24,697 nt of DNA, from NCBI GenBank assembly GCA_903772945.1, contig CAICTM010001672.1, positions 1 to 24,697 on the forward strand, in the 5' to 3' direction. The notes beneath the pieces are model-generated. The model made no database searches. It worked only from the letters and a program-made list of their open reading frames with translations, and had not been told where the DNA came from. A program made the translations under genes and the position numbers. This stretch comes from Seminavis robusta. Its lineage: Eukaryota > Bacillariophyta > Bacillariophyceae > Naviculales > Naviculaceae. Positions 1 to 10,255 of this stretch are shown piece by piece (the first letter of the stretch is position 1; each line of letters starts with the position of its first letter).

Positions 1-1280
1 TTAGAGGCGTGGAAGTACTCCACGCTGGCTAAATATTCTAGAGCGATGTTTCATTATCAACCTAGTAGACTAGAGCGGTCATGAGAACCCTGTCTCAATG
101 ACTATTCACGAGAGACTCAGTCATGAGTCGAACTCAAACCCTATCTAGGATCGAGTGCGAATAAGGCTAAGAGCCGTGTATTGCATTCGCCCCCTGACAA
201 GGGTCACGGAAGGCACGACATCAGTCGGACAAGGAGAACATATGAATTAAAGTGGGGCACTCTCCGGAGATTGGATGTAGACATGTGCGTCGCACATGGC
301 AATCCTACAAGGGGATCAGGCTTGTATGGGTGTAAATACCTTATGTTTCCAAGTCTGGTAGACTGTGCCGCATTGGCGGTAGTATGTCGAGCCGTACAGT
401 GCCATTTTTTGACTCGGTCTGTGTGGTAAGGACTTGTGCGTTGGCTGACCGTACTAACGGTTTGATACTGATGAATCATCATAGTATCGTTGACATGGTG
501 TTGATGAGCACGTGCCGTGTTCTCTTATCGGTGTTTTTCTGGATAAGTCGTTGGCGACGTTCCTAATGTATTTCCGGTTTGCTTTGAAACGGATGTGGTG
601 AGTTTGTCACGATTGACGCGCGTGAACTTGCGACGAAGTCCATGTTCATCCCGGAGAGTCTTTCGACCTCTGCGCGGACTCACGTTCTCTGTCCATGCAA
701 CCTCCGGTCATGGATATGGGTAAACCACGTCTGTTTCAGAACGATGGTTATCCGTTGCTGTCTTGGAGCAGCCCTGGTAGTTCATTGGTCCAATGAATCT
801 ACGAAGTTATTCCTGTTGGTAGGAAGAGCGATAGCTGGATCGCATCTATTATCTTTTTAGTTAAGGGTTGGCTTCCTTCTCGAGTAGTCCAATTGTCTAG
901 ATACTCCAGTTCTTCCTTTCGAGGAAGGCCTTGGTAGTGTTGATTTCAATCCCGACTTCTTGAAGTCTTTGGAAAAGGTCATCTAACTATTCAACGGGAT
1001 CCGCCAGATCGACGCCGTTAGGACGAGATCTCTCTCTGCTAGATAAATGCTAGACGAATCTTCCACGCGTTCCGTTTTTGGATCGTGGAGTGAGTAGGAT
1101 TGCTACCGCAACTTACTCTATCACACTCTACAGTCTCCCGCGGGAGTTCAGATCTACGATCCTTTGGTTGTGGATCTCTCTCGTTGATTAGTTTTCATAG
1201 CTTTCTAATCCTCTCATAACTTTCATTCTCTCAAACTCAAAACACTCGAAAGATCTTTACACTAGCTTTTAGCGTAGTGC
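1..1280 (-). mobile_element. Decayed Ty3/gypsy retrotransposon fragment (reverse transcriptase region)
   Basis: No intact gene lies here, but the minus strand carries pieces of a Ty3/gypsy reverse transcriptase in several frames. At about 986-930 it reads LDDLFQRLQEVGIEINTTK, at about 912-855 ELEYLDNWTTREGSQPLTKK, and at about 807-777 LRRFIGPMNY. These match in order the end of the gypsy RT domain (the F-RL---GL-IN--K, EYLG and LRRFIG-NYY landmarks). Frameshifts and stops separate the pieces, so it is dead. A purine run, AGGGGGCGAA, at 198-185 on the minus strand could be the polypurine tract before a 3' LTR, but no second LTR is in the window to prove it. The family call is fairly safe; the element's ends are not defined. 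Confidence 0.6.
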
Positions 1281-1914
1281 ACTCACATTGAGGTGTTTCT
1301 GACTGTAGAAGTAGAATGATGCCCCAAATCTGCACTTGTGCTTGGACTCTTGCCCCCATTTTGGCTTGCACACATTGAATGCCTGTCCGAGGGCTGTATC
1401 ATCCATCTGCTCAATCTGTGAGTATGGTAAAGGTTTGCCAGTAGTGTCGCCTAGCTTGTCATGGGTGTAGAAGAAAAGTCAATTTCCATCACTGCAGAGT
1501 TTGAGAAGTTCTCTGAGTGATCCATACTTAATTGGATCGGTCATATTTTGAATTCACATGATGCAGGCTCCTTTTCCAGGGAAGGACTGCACCGCTGAGG
1601 TGCCAGCAGGTGCTGACTGGCCACCCTCTGAACCATTTCCTTGTTCATCATTGCCTCCGCCATTTTGGTTGCCATCATTCTTTCCAGATCCGCCTTGTTC
1701 TGGGCGTTGACCCTCATTGTCTTGTTCCATTACTGGTCATTCCTCAACAGCATCATTGGCCGATCTCTTGCCAGTGGTTGTTTGACCACCTCCAGTTGCC
1801 ATTGTTGCCACAGGAATCCTCGACCCAAGTTCATCCATGGAAGAGTTCGTGCCCTCTTGCTTTGTGGTATCAGTCACACTGGAGTCAGTTCCAACACAAG
1901 TTGTGAAGAAGATT
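1270..1914 (-). pseudogene. Broken unrecognised coding frame, interrupted only by three TGA codons
   Basis: One minus-strand frame runs from a TAG just above 1910 to a TAA near 1270, about 210 codons. It is interrupted only by TGA, at 1739-1737, 1556-1554 and 1481-1479. The translation is protein-like: a Gly/Asn/Gln-rich stretch (KNDGNQNGGGNDEQGNGSEG), then a less biased part containing DPIKYGSLRELLKLCSDGN, FFYTHDKLGDTTGKPLPYSQ and AFNVCKPKWGQESKHKCRF. I do not recognise the family. A possible splice donor, AAT|GTGAGTGC, lies at about 1283, just where the similarity to ordinary coding sequence ends. It may be the 3' part of the same gene as the frame ending at 1946; the join is unclear. Each TGA would make sense as a mutated Trp codon (TGG). 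Decay is the simplest reading. Confidence 0.45.
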
Positions 1915-1945
1915 GACTATCTATATTAAGTAATAAGTTTGGCTG

Positions 1946-2701
1946 TTATCCAGACCAGTTACTCTCTTTTGCCTCATGACTTCCATTGTCACATGTTGGA
2001 GACTCAGCTTCCAGTAATGTCATTGTTCTCTGATATGTGTCAACATCAACATCAAAATCAACATCGGCATCACTGGCTTCAGTTTGTTTGAAGGATCCCA
2101 CTGAGTTCCCATCAGAGTCATATAAGACATCCCAATTGTCTGGTAGTGGGTCACCTCTGTGCTTGTGGTATGCCAGTATCTTGGTTACTGCCTCTTCAGC
2201 CGTTGAATGACATCCGAAGCCAGCTGGAATCTTGCGCATCGCATCCAGTTTTAACTCCAGTTTGCAGGCCTTTGAGCCACACCTGCAGCACAAACATAGC
2301 CGGCCTGCCGCCAATTCAGTGGCTGTTCGATGGTGACAGGAGCACTGGTGAATGTTCCTGCGTATAGCTTTGATTTCAGGTGGAAGGGAGTCAAAGTCTT
2401 GGTATTTGGTGTTGTCAGTGTTCAAAGATTGTTTGGCTGTAGAAATATCTCTGGGACTAGTGGTAGTTGCAAGGGCTCTTTCCAACATTGTCTTCTTGTG
2501 GGCTTTCATTGGGCTTAGTTTTGGCTTCATTGTTACTTCCAGATTGGCTTGATTACAATCTACATAGGTAGCATCGCCCTGATTGCCTCTCAGCAGGATC
2601 AACTTTTCCTGATTGGGACATGCATCATTATCTGCATGGGAACTTTGCTTGGGAATTCTTATACTCAGGGACAGTGGAAATAGGGTAGTCGGGATCATCA
2701 T
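1946..2701 (-). CDS. Hypothetical Cys-rich protein, probably part of a broken gene
   Basis: This 251-codon frame starts with ATG and ends with TAA. I do not recognise it. Visible features are a Cys/His cluster around residues 118-146 (CSCHHRTATELAAGRLCLCC, then CGSKAC), which could bind metal, and an acidic stretch DADVDFDVDVD near residue 214. The middle reads like a folded domain (AGFGCHSTAEEAVTKILAYH). The frame just upstream (2840-2628, minus) and one further up (about 3120-2813) are also open and protein-like but in different phases, so the true gene may start near 3120 and have introns or frameshifts. It may continue into the frame at 1914-1270. There is no transposon signature in it. 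It may be a host gene or an element ORF. Confidence 0.4.
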   Translation of the reverse strand: MMIPTTLFPLSLSIRIPKQSSHADNDACPNQEKLILLRGNQGDATYVDCNQANLEVTMKPKLSPMKAHKKTMLERALATTTSPRDISTAKQSLNTDNTKYQDFDSLPPEIKAIRRNIHQCSCHHRTATELAAGRLCLCCRCGSKACKLELKLDAMRKIPAGFGCHSTAEEAVTKILAYHKHRGDPLPDNWDVLYDSDGNSVGSFKQTEASDADVDFDVDVDTYQRTMTLLEAESPTCDNGSHEAKESNWSG

Positions 2702-3120
2702 CTTGGCATGGTTGACTGGAAGAGTATTGTCTTCTTCTCGTGGGATTGGAAAAGGGCAAAAAGAAAGTTTCGGGCAAGACGTTCTTTAAAAATGGTTCGT
2801 CAGTCCCACTGGTTAACGGTAAAAGTTCGGTCTTGCACATTCACAGATATTATTCTTCGGCTTGCTGGCTTCAGGGTGACCATGGTTGGCTTTGTTTGCG
2901 CCCATATACCGAACACACCAAGACGGTCTGCAGAGGGCAGTTCTACGTCCCGTACCATACCAATGCCGGTACGAATCATGGGAGTTGCCTTTTGGCACTC
3001 GTCTCTTTAGGTGTCTTGTTTGCTCGCGTAGAGGAAACTCCAAACGCTTTGGAATTATGATGGCATCTTCTCCGTCCAGATATCGAAGAAAGTCCGAGAG
3101 GAAGACACGGCGCCGATCTC
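2628..3120 (-). pseudogene. Possible upstream exons or fragments of the Cys-rich gene
   Basis: Two overlapping open minus-strand stretches precede the Cys-rich frame. One runs from about 3120 to 2813 and contains RVFLSDFLRYLDGEDAIIIP; the other covers 2840-2628 and contains NVLPETFFLPFSNPTRRRQY. They lie in different frames with no convincing GT-AG pair joining them. Their composition suggests past coding, but no family is recognised. They are either exons of one unrecognised gene or remnants. Confidence is low. Confidence 0.25.
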
Positions 3121-3137
3121 AGTCCAAAAGGTTGTGA

Positions 3138-3503
3138 CTAGCTATATAGCTATAGTAGCAGTTTTACTTTAACCGAGAGCCTGGTTGCAAGAGCATCGCA
3201 ACTGACAGGGCTCCCTTCGGTGGAAGTGTGTCGTCCTTTGAAAATGAACAAGCCAGCTGTGAACAAGATAAATCATAGATACGAAGTTCTTCTTTGAATG
3301 CATGCCTACTGCCATACTAGCTACCATAGCTATTAGTTAGAGAGTAGAGGGGTGGGGGTCACAGTCTAGTAACTGATTTAGACGACAAGTTCTTGAGGAC
3401 GACCCATGAACCAAGGCCCAGGTGTTTCCCACAGTCAAAGAGCATACATGTATAGAGTAACATCAGAGATTCTTCGCGAAACATAGAAACTCAAGATTAA
3501 CAA
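3138..3503. other. Intergenic stretch downstream of gene A
   Basis: No gene is seen. The stretch contains a short self-complementary run (tagctatatagcta, near 3139-3152) and should hold the 3' UTR of gene A, whose TAG stop is at 3506-3504. I could not identify a polyadenylation signal with confidence. Confidence 0.5.
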
Positions 3504-6500
3504 CTAGACCTCAAACTGCAGAGGGAACTCTAGAGGGGCATCCAGGACGGCAGTGTTCTCGAGACTGTCACTAAAGTTGTATGTCTTGTCCACAGCATCC
3601 TTCTCATAGAAGACCTTCCAAGGACCATTCTCTTCTCCAGAAACCACAGACCCAGCAGGTGCATAGCACCCTGGGTGTAACACCCCAGTCACAAAGGTGT
3701 CATCAATAGTAGCTCCATTGCCATCAACATAGTGACCGGTAACGTGAGCACTGTCCACGATGGTACATCCTTTGAAATGGAGCTTGCCATACTCATAGAG
3801 AGAGCTGCCGAAGTACCAGAGGTCGCCATCAACCTCTGCTCCCATAAATCGAGCATATCTGCCAAACATGGGAGTTCCATACAGAAGCATTACAAGCCAA
3901 TTAAGCGAAGAAAAGATCCAGGCATGGTTCAAATAAACACCAAAAATGGCTGGGAGAAGTGGCTTGGTAGCTTTGTGGAGTGTTACCCAAGAAATGGCTT
4001 TGCTTAGGAGTAGCCACACACAGAACTGTAGGCAGATTGCCAGGGCAATACCAAAACATGCCGAAACCATGGATGAAGAAGCCACAGCAGCCCATCCAAG
4101 CTCATAGGATGGAATCAGACTAGCAAATATCAAAAGATTCAGAATGACTTGTGCTGCTTCCTTTGCAACCATGGTCAGGACAGCATCAGGTGTGATAAGA
4201 TTTGTTCCCTTGGTATTGTTCAAATCATAGACAGAATCAGACAATTGGGAGCGTGGGGGGACAGCCGATCTGACCACTTTGGACCCAGCAGCAAGGTGGG
4301 CATTGTAGCCTATGCTGCTACCAATAATTTCAATCATTCTGGATCCATGTGCATTGCTTTTCAAATCAATGGATATGGTGCCAACAAAAGAGCCCTCGAC
4401 TTTCAAAAAATCAACCTTGGAAGGAACAAAAATGGTGTATGGGTTGACGTTCAGCATTGATAGCAAGTCAACATCAAGACCATGAAGGAGGAGGATAATG
4501 TTCCACAATCGGGAGTCCCCAAAGAATGGATAAAGGGGCCAGGATGCAATTTTGAAGTGGAAGTCACAGGCCCAATTGGTGGCACTTTGCCACGGTGAGC
4601 CGTTGTACTCCTTTGAAGGGTCTTGTTTTCCAATCAGAAGCCATTTGAGGATAATACTGGTTGTCATGGCAAGGAGTGCAGCCATCGGGAATAGGAGGAA
4701 CCAGTGTAGGAGCGTGGAATAACGAGAAGCGGGTATGATGTGATTCAGGAATTCATGCACCAGGAAAGATAGGGCGAAGAAATGATAGGTTTCCACCAAG
4801 GTCCAAGCAATCTTGAAGGCATCTAGGATGCACTCCTCCCATGATGAAGTCTCTGGACTCTGGTAGCTGCCCACATTGTATGCTGGTACTCCATTGGCAA
4901 CAACACCATCAGGAACCATAGCTCCCTCTTCCACACAGGTCTGCTTTTCTACCTTGCAGCTTTCCCCAATGATGGCACCTGGACTGACCATGCCAGAAAC
5001 ATGGCTGCCTTGGCCAATAACAATTGACTGAAAAGACATGCTTGGGCCAAAATTATCATTGTTTGAAGGATGAAACTTGCGACAATGAAGAGGATGCTTG
5101 AGGGAGACGTTTGGACCAATCTTGATGAGATCAGATTCCCTCATAAAGGTATCAATCTGTGCTGACCATGCCAGATCTGCCCCAAGCAACCTATAGAAGA
5201 TCCAAGCAAACTTTCTCTCAACTGCAAATTTCCCTACCAACACCTCCCACATGTGCAAAAGTCGGTCCAAGAACCACCATTGGAGGTAGTTCCAAGACAA
5301 AAGTTCAATCTTCTGTGGCCTGTACTTGCCAACAACAGCATGCTTACATATCACCACCATGACAGAGAATGTGAAGAGAAAAAGCGGGAAAGCAAGTGGC
5401 AGCATTATCAATCCAAGGCCAGATCTTCCCAGCTCATTGGTTGACTCATAGGAACCAATGGCCCAGGCTCCAATGAAAAAGGATGGAACAGCTGAAACCA
5501 AAACCAACATGCCAATTACCACCAAGCTTAGACTCTGCATTGTGCCAAGCTGTAGTTTGGTGCACCTGTTCTTGGAGAGGTTTTGTGCAAACTCCAGTGC
5601 CTCTGATGTTGTTTTTTGCTGAAAACTTTGCCCCTCAGATTTGATCAAGAAGTCTGCAAGATCAGTTGGTGTTGGGTAGAGCTGTTCAAAGTTTGCTGGG
5701 AGGACCACATGTAAGTCTTCCTCCACCTTGTTCCTGAGCTCAGCACTTCTGAGGGAAGTCATGCCATTCTCAGCCCATGTTTTGGAATCCTCAATCTCTG
5801 ACCCAAAAGCTGACATGACAACATTGGCATATCTAGCAGAAAAGTTGCCCTTGTTTGGTGGCTGGATATCTGATAGTACCACATCAGTGACGGCTTTATT
5901 GATCAACTGATTGGATGGCACAGGTGTCTCTCTCTCAAGGACTGAATGTGGAGCCATACTGAAAGCCTCAAGTACTGAATTGGCAGCAAGAATTCCACTA
6001 ACAATGGCATCCTCATGAAGCATTTTCCCTCGTGTCCATCCACCAGCAAAATAGGTAGAATGCTTCCCTTGATGCTGCAGCAACGAGTATCGAAGATGGG
6101 TGGCCTTGCATGTGATTTTTGTGTGCGTGAATGACATCTTCTCCACTGGAGAATCAAAATCAAGCTCTTCATGTGTGGCATATGCATGTGTGACATAGAT
6201 GGGTGTCTTGTGGTCGGTGTCTGCAGGTTTGAGTTCTTACATGGTGAGATTCTTTGTGCACAAGTATGGATTTTATAGATATGTCAAGGACATCTGCACT
6301 CACCGCTTACTAGGGATGTTGTGATTGGGATGGTATCATCAAAAGATGGCAAAGTTACCCCATAATCAGGAACATTTGCCACAACCTTGTTGGGTGTTGA
6401 TACATCGGCCCATTTTGAGTCCTGGTGAAGGACAAGTGTCTCCAGTGGGCAATCAAAACCACGCAGTGCATGCTCTTCAGGTGAAATGACATTGCTAAGG

Positions 6501-9028
6501 ATGCCGTCCGCAGATTTTGGGGGGACAGTCAGCACAAGCTTGTCAACCTCCAGGATGTCTTCATTTCCATTTTTGCCGGTTCTGATTGTCACACCAAAAT
6601 CATCACGGCTCAAAATCTTTGGCGTTGCATTGGTCCAAACTTCCACACCTAGGCTCTTCAATTTTGCCTCAAAAGCTTCCATGTATTCTTTGTTTTGAAA
6701 CCGAAGTAGATCTTTTGTGCTAATGCTTGCACCTACAACAAACCAAGCAACCAGTTCCAGTGGGATATTGAGGTAGTCCTGGATTTTCTGCCCAGGAAAG
6801 AAGCTGACAATTTTGCCAATGTAGAAATAGACAACAAAGCGATGATCAAATCCTTTTTGTTCAAGAAAATCCCCAATTGTCTCATCTTGCCCCGTTCCAG
6901 CTTGTGTATGATTTGCATTTCTCCAATAAAGCGGTTTGCTTCAGCTTGTGGAATAGGAGGGATTTCCTTCTCTCCCATTGCAACAATACCTCGAGAGAGT
7001 GTGGACTCACCAAAATGAATTGTCTCCACCTCAAGCTCTTCTGCCAGAACCATCAGGTTTGGCAATTCTTCCGCAAGAAACAGACCAAAAGCAGGGTTAC
7101 GCTCATGCCCAAAAACTTCCACGTGTCTTGCATGTCCACCAATTTGCTCATTGCATTCTAACAGTGTCACTTTGATGTTTCGTTGAGCCAATCGGATTGC
7201 AGCAGTGAGGCCAGCAGCTCCAGCTCCCACAACAGCAACATGTGGCTGAGGAAGAGGAGCAGCAACTTCATTCCGTTCAAAGTGTAGGAGCACAGACGAT
7301 TCTTTCCAGTCACCTGCAACTGTAGTCTGCCTGATCTCACTCCTCTTCAGCTTGCCAGAGGTGGTTTTTGGTGTCACACCCAACTTTAGGACCACTGCCT
7401 CGGACACGAAAAGACCATGCGCTTGGGATACATGGTTGGCTATCTGGACTGCTAAGGATTCATTTGCTGTCTTGTCAAAGTCCTTCCGGCCCTCAACTGT
7501 GATACCAACACTGTCTTCCCCATGCTGGAAGGCAGTAGTCCTCCCTGGACGGATGATGTGACCAAAAGTTTCATCAATAGAAAGCTCCACATCTGTTGGG
7601 TAGTAGTTCTTCCCATTGACAATGATAACATCTTTGACTCGTCCAGTGACATAGAGCTGCCCATCCACTATCTTGCCCAAATCACCAGTGTCTAGCCAGC
7701 TGCCATCATAGCCTGGTAAAACATTGGCAAAAGTCGCAGCTGTTAGCTCAGGCTGGCCATAGTACCCAGCTGCCACCCGTGGTGACTGGGCCCAAATGCT
7801 TCCAACCTGCCCTTCTTCAACCTCTTTTCCATCCTCAACAATTCGAAGCTTTAGGGTTGGGGAGTCTACTTCACCACAGCAGAGAAGCCCTTCAGAGTCA
7901 GGGTAGGTAGAGCCACCTGTGAGGAACACCACAGACTCAGCAAGCCCATAGATGTTGTAGATATGATCAGGATTGACGGAAAGGGTCTTTGACACTGCAG
8001 CCACAACGTGGCTCTCCATGCGCGGGTTCGCCCCCAAACATGGCTCGCCTTACACAGCTCCAGTCAGCTTTTCGGTTGGCCTGCTCTAAGCGTTTGAGTA
8101 GCAAGGCATAGGCAAAGTTTGGGGCACAAGTAAGGGTGGCCTTGTAGGTCTCGACCATATCACACCAGAGTAGAGGATTGGCCACAAAATCCAAGGGGGA
8201 TGCCATGACAAGGGAAGTTCCAGCATAAAGTGTCGTCATGAAGCCTGCCACAAGCCCCATATCTGTCCAAGCAAAAGGAAGATACCAAATGAGAGGATTG
8301 CAGCTTTCAAAAATCCCAGGATGGGGAGCAACAGATTTGAGCTTACCATGGTATTGTGGGACCCACAAGGCTCCCACTGTAGTGTCAACATTGGAAGCAT
8401 TTGTACCAGACATGGCAGAAATAGCAATGCAATTTTCTGCAAGATTTTGGTGACTGATAATGACTCCTTTGGGATATCCAGTACTGCCAGAGGTGTATTG
8501 GATAAAGCATATATCTTCTGTCTCTCCCTCGAACTTCTCGTAATCTTTGGGCTTGTTGCTGTTGCTCTTCTTAATTGAGAGTTTGTCGGTTCCAATCCAA
8601 GTCACACCAGTCTTGTAGAGGATGCTGGCTGCGGTCATGGCAGTAGCAAATGTGTTGGTGGAAAGAGCATACTTGGCTCCAGCATCTGCCGCAAAACCGC
8701 GGAATTTGGGCATATCAGTTTTGAGCTGGTTGGGATTTGGTGGATAGATGGAACAGGGGACAACTCCAATCTTCATGGCTCCAAACATGCCAGCCAGGAA
8801 CTCAAGACCAAAGGGATAGGCAATCATGACGCGATCTCCCTTCTTACATCCAAGTTTGAGCAGACGAGCAGCCACGGCATTGGATTCGTCTTCCAGCTTC
8901 TTGAATGTCATCTTCCGTTGCTCCTTAAATTTGCCATCAACCCAGGTGAAGACAACCTTGTCAGGAGTCTGAATAGCATGGTGGCTGAGGGCCTTGAGGA
9001 TGGTGGAATGGAACATCATTGTTTTCAT
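3504..9028 (-). CDS. Gene A: acyl-AMP ligase / FAD oxidoreductase / acyl carrier / Pls-type membrane protein (two frameshifts)
   Basis: Three exons (9028-8347, 8262-6304, 6220-3504) give about 1,785 residues. Residues 1-555 are a fatty-acyl-AMP ligase: ATP loop YTSGSTGYPKGV, PQYHDMGL (spliced), NIYGLAES, WLDTGDLG, and catalytic Lys in TTSGKLKR. Residues 567-970 are an FAD-binding oxidoreductase: GAGAAGL near the start and a C-terminal FAD contact FAGGWTRGKMLHEDAIVSG, resembling COG2907 amine-oxidase-like proteins. Residues 1009-1073 are a carrier domain with the phosphopantetheine Ser at about 1036 (ENGMTSLRSAEL). Residues 1105-1785 have paired membrane segments alternating with three beta-helix-like lobes (about 1243-1330, 1465-1545, 1660-1740), as in Pls/PosA-type synthetases. 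Inferred role: activate a fatty acid, load it on the carrier, modify it by redox, and transfer it at a membrane. ATG at 9028 is preferred; 9019 and 9016 are alternatives and B starts at the latter's equivalent. Two 1-base frameshifts break the frame as given. Confidence 0.85.
6221..6303 (-). other. Intron 2 of gene A (83 bp)
   Basis: The donor is AGCG|GTGAGTGC and the acceptor CCTGCAG|ACACC, phase 1. Splicing joins TIPITTSLVS to DTDHKTPIYVTHAYATHEE, after which the same frame runs without stops through the rest of the FAD domain to the end of the gene. A nearer GTAAGC does not give the right phase. Confidence 0.8.
6874..6884 (-). other. Frameshift 2 in gene A (one base missing)
   Basis: The frame reads KMRQLGIFLNKKD and then loses sense. 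The next frame continues sensibly as GDFLEQKGFDHRFVVYFYIG and on to FVVGASISTKDLLRFQNKEY. Restoring one A in the AA run before TTGGGG would give MRQIGDFLEQ. The site is in the FAD domain. Because the sign is opposite to frameshift 1, the total exon length (5,358 bp) is divisible by three. Confidence 0.85.
8018..8030 (-). other. Frameshift 1 in gene A (one extra base)
   Basis: Upstream the frame reads CVRRAMFGGEP. Downstream the homologous protein continues as MESHVVAAVSKTLSVNP in the next frame. Dropping one base in the GCGC/CCCGCG run joins them, giving the same spacing as gene B (FSAEPTQQCVVEDVIKTLS). The gap is too small for an intron and falls in a conserved part of the ligase. It is either a true mutation or a sequencing/assembly error. 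Confidence 0.85.
8263..8346 (-). other. Intron 1 of gene A (84 bp, in-frame if retained)
   Basis: The donor is CATG|GTAAGC and the acceptor GGACAG|ATATG, phase 1. Removing it restores the fatty-acyl-AMP ligase motif PQYHDMGL, which is otherwise split by 28 foreign residues. Its length is a multiple of three and it has no in-frame stop, so unspliced RNA would still be translated. Gene B has an intron at exactly the same place and phase. Confidence 0.9.
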
Positions 9029-9112
9029 TTGGCTGTTGGAATTTGTTGTGCTTTCTTGCTGTTGAATTTGTGAGTGATCGGACAAGGACGATGTTTCTCT
9101 CGATCCATGCAG

Positions 9113-9136
9113 GGAGAAGCAGGAAAACGCATTACA
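9113..9136 (+). repeat. Left terminal inverted repeat of the Harbinger element
   Basis: Twenty-four bases beginning GGAGAAGCAGGAAAACGC pair with the reverse complement of 12609-12632 with one mismatch (A against G at the fifth base). CAG lies immediately outside at 9110-9112. Confidence 0.85.
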
Positions 9137-9228
9137 AGCATTACACACCTGAGTAGACTGGTTGGTTGTTGACTGTCAATGCTATGGCTAATAGTGATGC
9201 TGCAACTAGAGGAGTAACTACAAACTAT

Positions 9229-10234
9229 TTAATAATCAAAGTCAAACTCATTGTTGACTCTATCATAGTACTCCACCTGCCACATTGGCTGCTCCATGAT
9301 GTGGAGCTGCACAATGTTGGCCACAGCACGAAACATCATGCCGTGCTTGTCAAGGGAATGGCGCCACCTCTGAAGGAGGCAGCCCCATTCCTTCAGCCTT
9401 CTATTGACACATTCGTGCCTGGCCCTTGCAAGAGACTTCCTGGTAGTCTGCTGTTGATTGTCAAGGTGTCGCCATGGGCAGTCAAAGAACTCAGGATAGC
9501 CTCTGTATCCCTTGTCAGCAACAGCTCTCTCATCTCCTTCAAACATGTAAACCAAAGATGACAATGCAATGGCAATATCAACCCATTCGCCACAAGGGAA
9601 GGGACCATTGATCCACACAATCCATCCAGTCTGAATACAAACACCAACCTCATACCTCAGTCCAGGACCATTAAACTTCTTGGTATACCAGCCAGTAGAG
9701 AAAGGACCTGGTTCCAGGATGCGAAAGTCAGTGCCATCAACAGTTACCAGACACCGACTGCCATTATCATTCATCCGTCGGTACTCCCATCTGATCTGGA
9801 TCAGGAGCGGCAGTGGTGGAGTTGAGCATGTACATGGTGGGCTCTCTGTATTTGTGGAGTCGGCGCTGGATGAAAATGAAAGCTTTGTTGTTGTCATCAC
9901 GTACCAGGTCAAGGGTAGCCAGCTTTTCGATAAATACCCACACCCAATGGCGAATGGTCTTTTCATCCTTCATGAAGATCATTGCCAGCACAGGTGTCAC
10001 AGTGTATGTCCTGAGGAACATGAGTGTGGCCAGGAAGTAGGTCACCCAGCGAATATCGCTCATTGGATCAGCATCATCTAGCATGTTCCAGAGCTCAGCG
10101 GCAAGATGAGGAGCCACACCAAAACAGCCTCGAAACGTCCAATTGTACCTGTACGTTTCATGGTTGACTGCTCTTGCTGTGAGCCCTTGGTAGATGGAAG
10201 CAGTGCGTATGACAGTATCAGCTGTTATCTGCAT
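9229..10234 (-). CDS. Harbinger-type DDE transposase (two exons)
   Basis: Exons 10234-9905 and 9795-9229 give 298 residues. The intron (9904-9796, donor CTG|GTACGTG, acceptor ATCCAG|ATC, 109 bp, phase 0) joins EKLATLDL to IRWEYRRMNDNG, as expected for diatom-type Harbinger transposases. The likely catalytic acids are D130 in VDGTDFRI, D204 in ADKGYRG and E238 in RHECVNRRL, matching the DDE_Tnp_4 / HARBI1 fold. The N-terminal half carries the usual helical region. The frame can be read from a TTG at 10255, but the first ATG is at 10234. It ends with TAA close to the left TIR. It looks intact and could be active together with the second ORF. Confidence 0.85.
9796..9904 (-). other. Intron of the Harbinger transposase (109 bp)
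   Basis: GTACGTG at the 5' end and CCAG at the 3' end, phase 0. Without it the two halves of the transposase lie in different frames. Confidence 0.7.
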
Positions 10235-10255
10235 GGTTGGTTGTTGTGGAATCAA

